A DNA stretch of 64,000 nt from Butyrivibrio fibrisolvens (lineage in GTDB: Bacteria; Bacillota; Clostridia; Lachnospirales; Lachnospiraceae): positions 2,418,001 to 2,482,000 of the forward strand of contig NZ_CP065800.1 in assembly GCF_023206215.1 (NCBI RefSeq), given 5' to 3'. Below the pieces are notes generated by a model that did not search any database, was not told the origin of the DNA, and saw nothing but the letters and a program-made list of their open reading frames with translations. This document shows, in pieces, positions 61,899 through 64,000 of the stretch. The stretch's first letter is position 1. The number at the start of each line of letters is the position of its first letter. The translations under genes were made by a program, and so were the position numbers.

Positions 61899-63464
61899 AT
61901 GGGACTAAATCACTTAGCGGTTGATATAGGCGCTTCCAGTGGCCGACACATTATCGGTAGAGTAGATAATGGCATTATGAAGCTGCAGGAAGTCTACCGA
62001 TTTGAAAATGGGGTATCTGAGAAGAACGATCATCTGTGCTGGGATATAAATTTATTGTATCAAAATATTATAGATGGTATCAGAGAGTGCAGAAACCAGA
62101 ATCTCACGCCGGATACCATGGGAATTGATACCTGGGGAGTTGATTTCGTGCTTCTTGACAGCGATGGGGAAATCCTTGGTGATACAGTCGCTTACAGAGA
62201 CGAAAGAACAGATGGCATCAGGCAGGAGCTTGAAGATAAGGGCATCCTTTCTTTTGACGATCTGTATTCTAAAACAGGAATCCAATATCAGAAATTTAAT
62301 ACGATCTATCAGCTTGTGGCACTTCAAAAAGAGCATCCTGAATACATGGAGCAGGCAGAGAGCTTTCTCATGATTCCGGATTATCTTAATTATAAGCTGA
62401 CAGGTATAAAGTCTAATGAATATACCAATGCTTCTACGACTGCGCTTGTGGATGCAAAGACCTGCGACTGGGACTATGAACTTATAGAAAAGCTCGGTCT
62501 TCCAAAGAAGATATTCGGTAAACTTTCAAAGCCTGGTACAAAGCTTGGAAGATTTACTCAGGAAGTCAGGAACTATGTAGGTTTTGACCTTGATGTGATA
62601 CTTCCGGCTACCCACGATACAGGTTCTGCATATCTTGCTGTTCCTGCAAGGGATGACAAGGCAGTGTTCCTGTCATCAGGCACATGGTCACTTATGGGAG
62701 TTGAGAACAAAGAATCTATAACAAATGGCGAGTCTAAGGAAGCTAACTTCACCAACGAAGGTGGCTATAACAATACTTATAGATATCTTAAGAACATCAT
62801 GGGACTTTGGATGATCCAGTCTGTAAGGCGGGAGATCGGTGAGATTACAGGCACAAAGCCTTCTTTCCCAGAGCTTATTGAAGCAGCTAAGCAGGCAAAA
62901 GATGTTGACGTAGTGCTTGATGTTGATGATGCAAGATTCCTTGCACCTAAGTCAATGATAGATGAAATAAAAAATGCCTGCGAAGATGCCGGAAGGCCGC
63001 TTACCTGTACCAATGAAGATTATCACTATTGTAAGGAACTCTTGGACAGAGAAAAATATAGTAAGAAATTATCAGATATAGACAAATCAGGAAAAGATAA
63101 TCCTGATGTAAAAAAATCTGAAGCAAGCGATACTCCAGGTAGCCTTCCAGCAGGAACAGGCGAAGTTATGGCGGTTATCTATAATTCTCTTTCTGATGAC
63201 TACAGAAGAACTGTTAAGACGCTTGAAAAACTTACTGGTAATAAATACACATCCATCAACATCGTAGGCGGCGGATCACAGGATATGTACCTGAACCAAA
63301 GAACCGCTCAGGCGACAGGACTTCCTGTGTTTGCAGGACCGACAGAAGGAACAGCTCTTGGAAACCTGATAGTGCAGTTCATATGTTCAGGAGAGTACAA
63401 GAATCTTCAGGAAGCACGAGATGCGATAAAGAAGAGCTTTGATATTAAATGTATTGAAGACTAA
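61899..63464 (+). CDS. rhaB: Rhamnulokinase
   Basis: Phosphorylates L-rhamnulose. 521 residues, FGGY kinase fold: N-terminal AVDIGASSGRHIIG, GIDTWGVDFVLLD, and C-terminal VGGGSQDMYLNQRTA. An acidic/Lys-rich, probably flexible insert lies near 395-420. The start at 61899 follows GGGAG. Followed by rhaA; the aldolase should lie beyond the window. The rhamnose route feeds dihydroxyacetone phosphate and lactaldehyde. Confidence 0.95.
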   Translation: MGLNHLAVDIGASSGRHIIGRVDNGIMKLQEVYRFENGVSEKNDHLCWDINLLYQNIIDGIRECRNQNLTPDTMGIDTWGVDFVLLDSDGEILGDTVAYRDERTDGIRQELEDKGILSFDDLYSKTGIQYQKFNTIYQLVALQKEHPEYMEQAESFLMIPDYLNYKLTGIKSNEYTNASTTALVDAKTCDWDYELIEKLGLPKKIFGKLSKPGTKLGRFTQEVRNYVGFDLDVILPATHDTGSAYLAVPARDDKAVFLSSGTWSLMGVENKESITNGESKEANFTNEGGYNNTYRYLKNIMGLWMIQSVRREIGEITGTKPSFPELIEAAKQAKDVDVVLDVDDARFLAPKSMIDEIKNACEDAGRPLTCTNEDYHYCKELLDREKYSKKLSDIDKSGKDNPDVKKSEASDTPGSLPAGTGEVMAVIYNSLSDDYRRTVKTLEKLTGNKYTSINIVGGGSQDMYLNQRTAQATGLPVFAGPTEGTALGNLIVQFICSGEYKNLQEARDAIKKSFDIKCIED

Positions 63465-63582
63465 GTGATATCAGTTGAATAGCTATATAGATAATAAGTA
63501 TTTGATATAAAAACTATATTTAACAAACATCGAATAGAAAAATCGAAGCTACAAGCCTTGAATTAAGGCTAAAGGAGGAAAA

Positions 63583-64000
63583 ATGAGTTACGCAGAAGCA
63601 AAAGAGATTTACGCTAAATACGGCGTTGATACAGAAAAAGCAATTTCACTTCTCAGAAATAAAGAGATCAGCATTAACTGCTGGCAGGGAGATGATGTTG
63701 TCGGATTTGATAATCCAAATGGCGGAGCAGGAGACGGCATTGCAACAACAGGTAATTATCCGGGAAGAGCAAGAACATTTGAAGAGCTTAAGGCAGATTT
63801 TCTTGAAGCTATAAGCCAGATCCCTGGCAAGAAGAGAATCAATCTTCATGCCTGCTATGCAATCTATGATGACGAGCATCCATGGGTAGACCGTGATGAG
63901 CAGACATATGAGCACTTTAAGCCATGGGTTGATTTTGCCAAGGAGCATAACCTTGGAATTGACTTCAATCCTACTATTTTTTCACACAAGATGATGGTTG
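63583..64000 (+). CDS. rhaA: L-rhamnose isomerase (3' truncated by window edge)
   Basis: First 139 residues: MSYAEAKEIYAKYGVDTEKA, INCWQGDDVVGF and HACYAIYDD, matching the rhamnose isomerase family start. Converts L-rhamnose to L-rhamnulose with a metal cofactor. AAAGGAGG lies correctly before the ATG. Reads open to the window end; 118 bases after rhaB. Confidence 0.95.
   Translation, partial: MSYAEAKEIYAKYGVDTEKAISLLRNKEISINCWQGDDVVGFDNPNGGAGDGIATTGNYPGRARTFEELKADFLEAISQIPGKKRINLHACYAIYDDEHPWVDRDEQTYEHFKPWVDFAKEHNLGIDFNPTIFSHKMMV

Overview
The window looks like the chromosome of a rumen or gut Lachnospiraceae bacterium, most likely Butyrivibrio or a close relative. This is inferred from moderate-to-low GC, Firmicutes-type Shine-Dalgarno sites, gene content (CE2 esterase, BMP-type nucleoside ABC importer, UPF0237/UPF0210 pair, NrtR-NAD salvage cluster, rhamnose genes) and protein style. 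No rRNA, tRNA, CRISPR array, prophage or intact insertion sequence was seen.

Layout. 1-9.1 kb: housekeeping genes (polA 3' part, coaE, an FtsA-like ATPase, a WalJ/YycJ-type metallo-beta-lactamase-fold protein, the ACT/UPF0210 pair). 9.6-14.7 kb: an unknown protein, then nrtR-pncA-pncB-nadE, a complete nicotinamide-to-NAD salvage route with clear operators in front of the regulator. 14.9-17.4 kb: two CobW-family GTPases, one with a large His/Asp tandem repeat and one fused to a YcgQ/DUF1980-like domain, probably zinc handling. 17.6-26.9 kb: CapA-like lipoprotein, small genes, a LysR regulator, rpsT, lepA, hemW, a lipoprotein, an AIM24 protein and at least two gene remnants. 27-30.6 kb: an Rpn-type nuclease with a separately startable coiled-coil tail, and membrane proteins. 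30.8-38.1 kb: CE2 esterase, GH25 lysozyme, pilT, dprA, comM. 39-49 kb: a LacI regulator and an unusual five-gene operon mixing sugar-importer permeases, a HlyD-like adaptor, a MacB-like protein and a two-part solute-binding lipoprotein. 49-56.3 kb: a BMP-type nucleoside importer and a bifunctional homocysteine methyltransferase/MTHFR. 56.3-61.4 kb: regulators and small enzymes. 61.4-64 kb: a candidate sRNA and the start of a rhamnose operon (rhaB, rhaA).

The most striking content is between the genes. At least five families of repeated, structured intergenic elements occur here, and in most the two halves of each stem change together between copies. Family G is a set of seven directional hairpins of about 200-320 bp with a conserved GNA-triloop apex and conserved strand-specific mismatches. 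Family B (two copies) is a multi-hairpin RNA-like element. Family C (three copies plus one partial) sits in gene leaders and, in two cases, supplies the Shine-Dalgarno sequence itself. Family D (two full leaders and one half) has nested hairpins ending in a truncated unit just before a start codon. Family E is a 52-bp hairpin found after two genes. These families, the candidate sRNA with two CTCC-exposing loops, and the split Rpn locus are the best candidates for undescribed biology.
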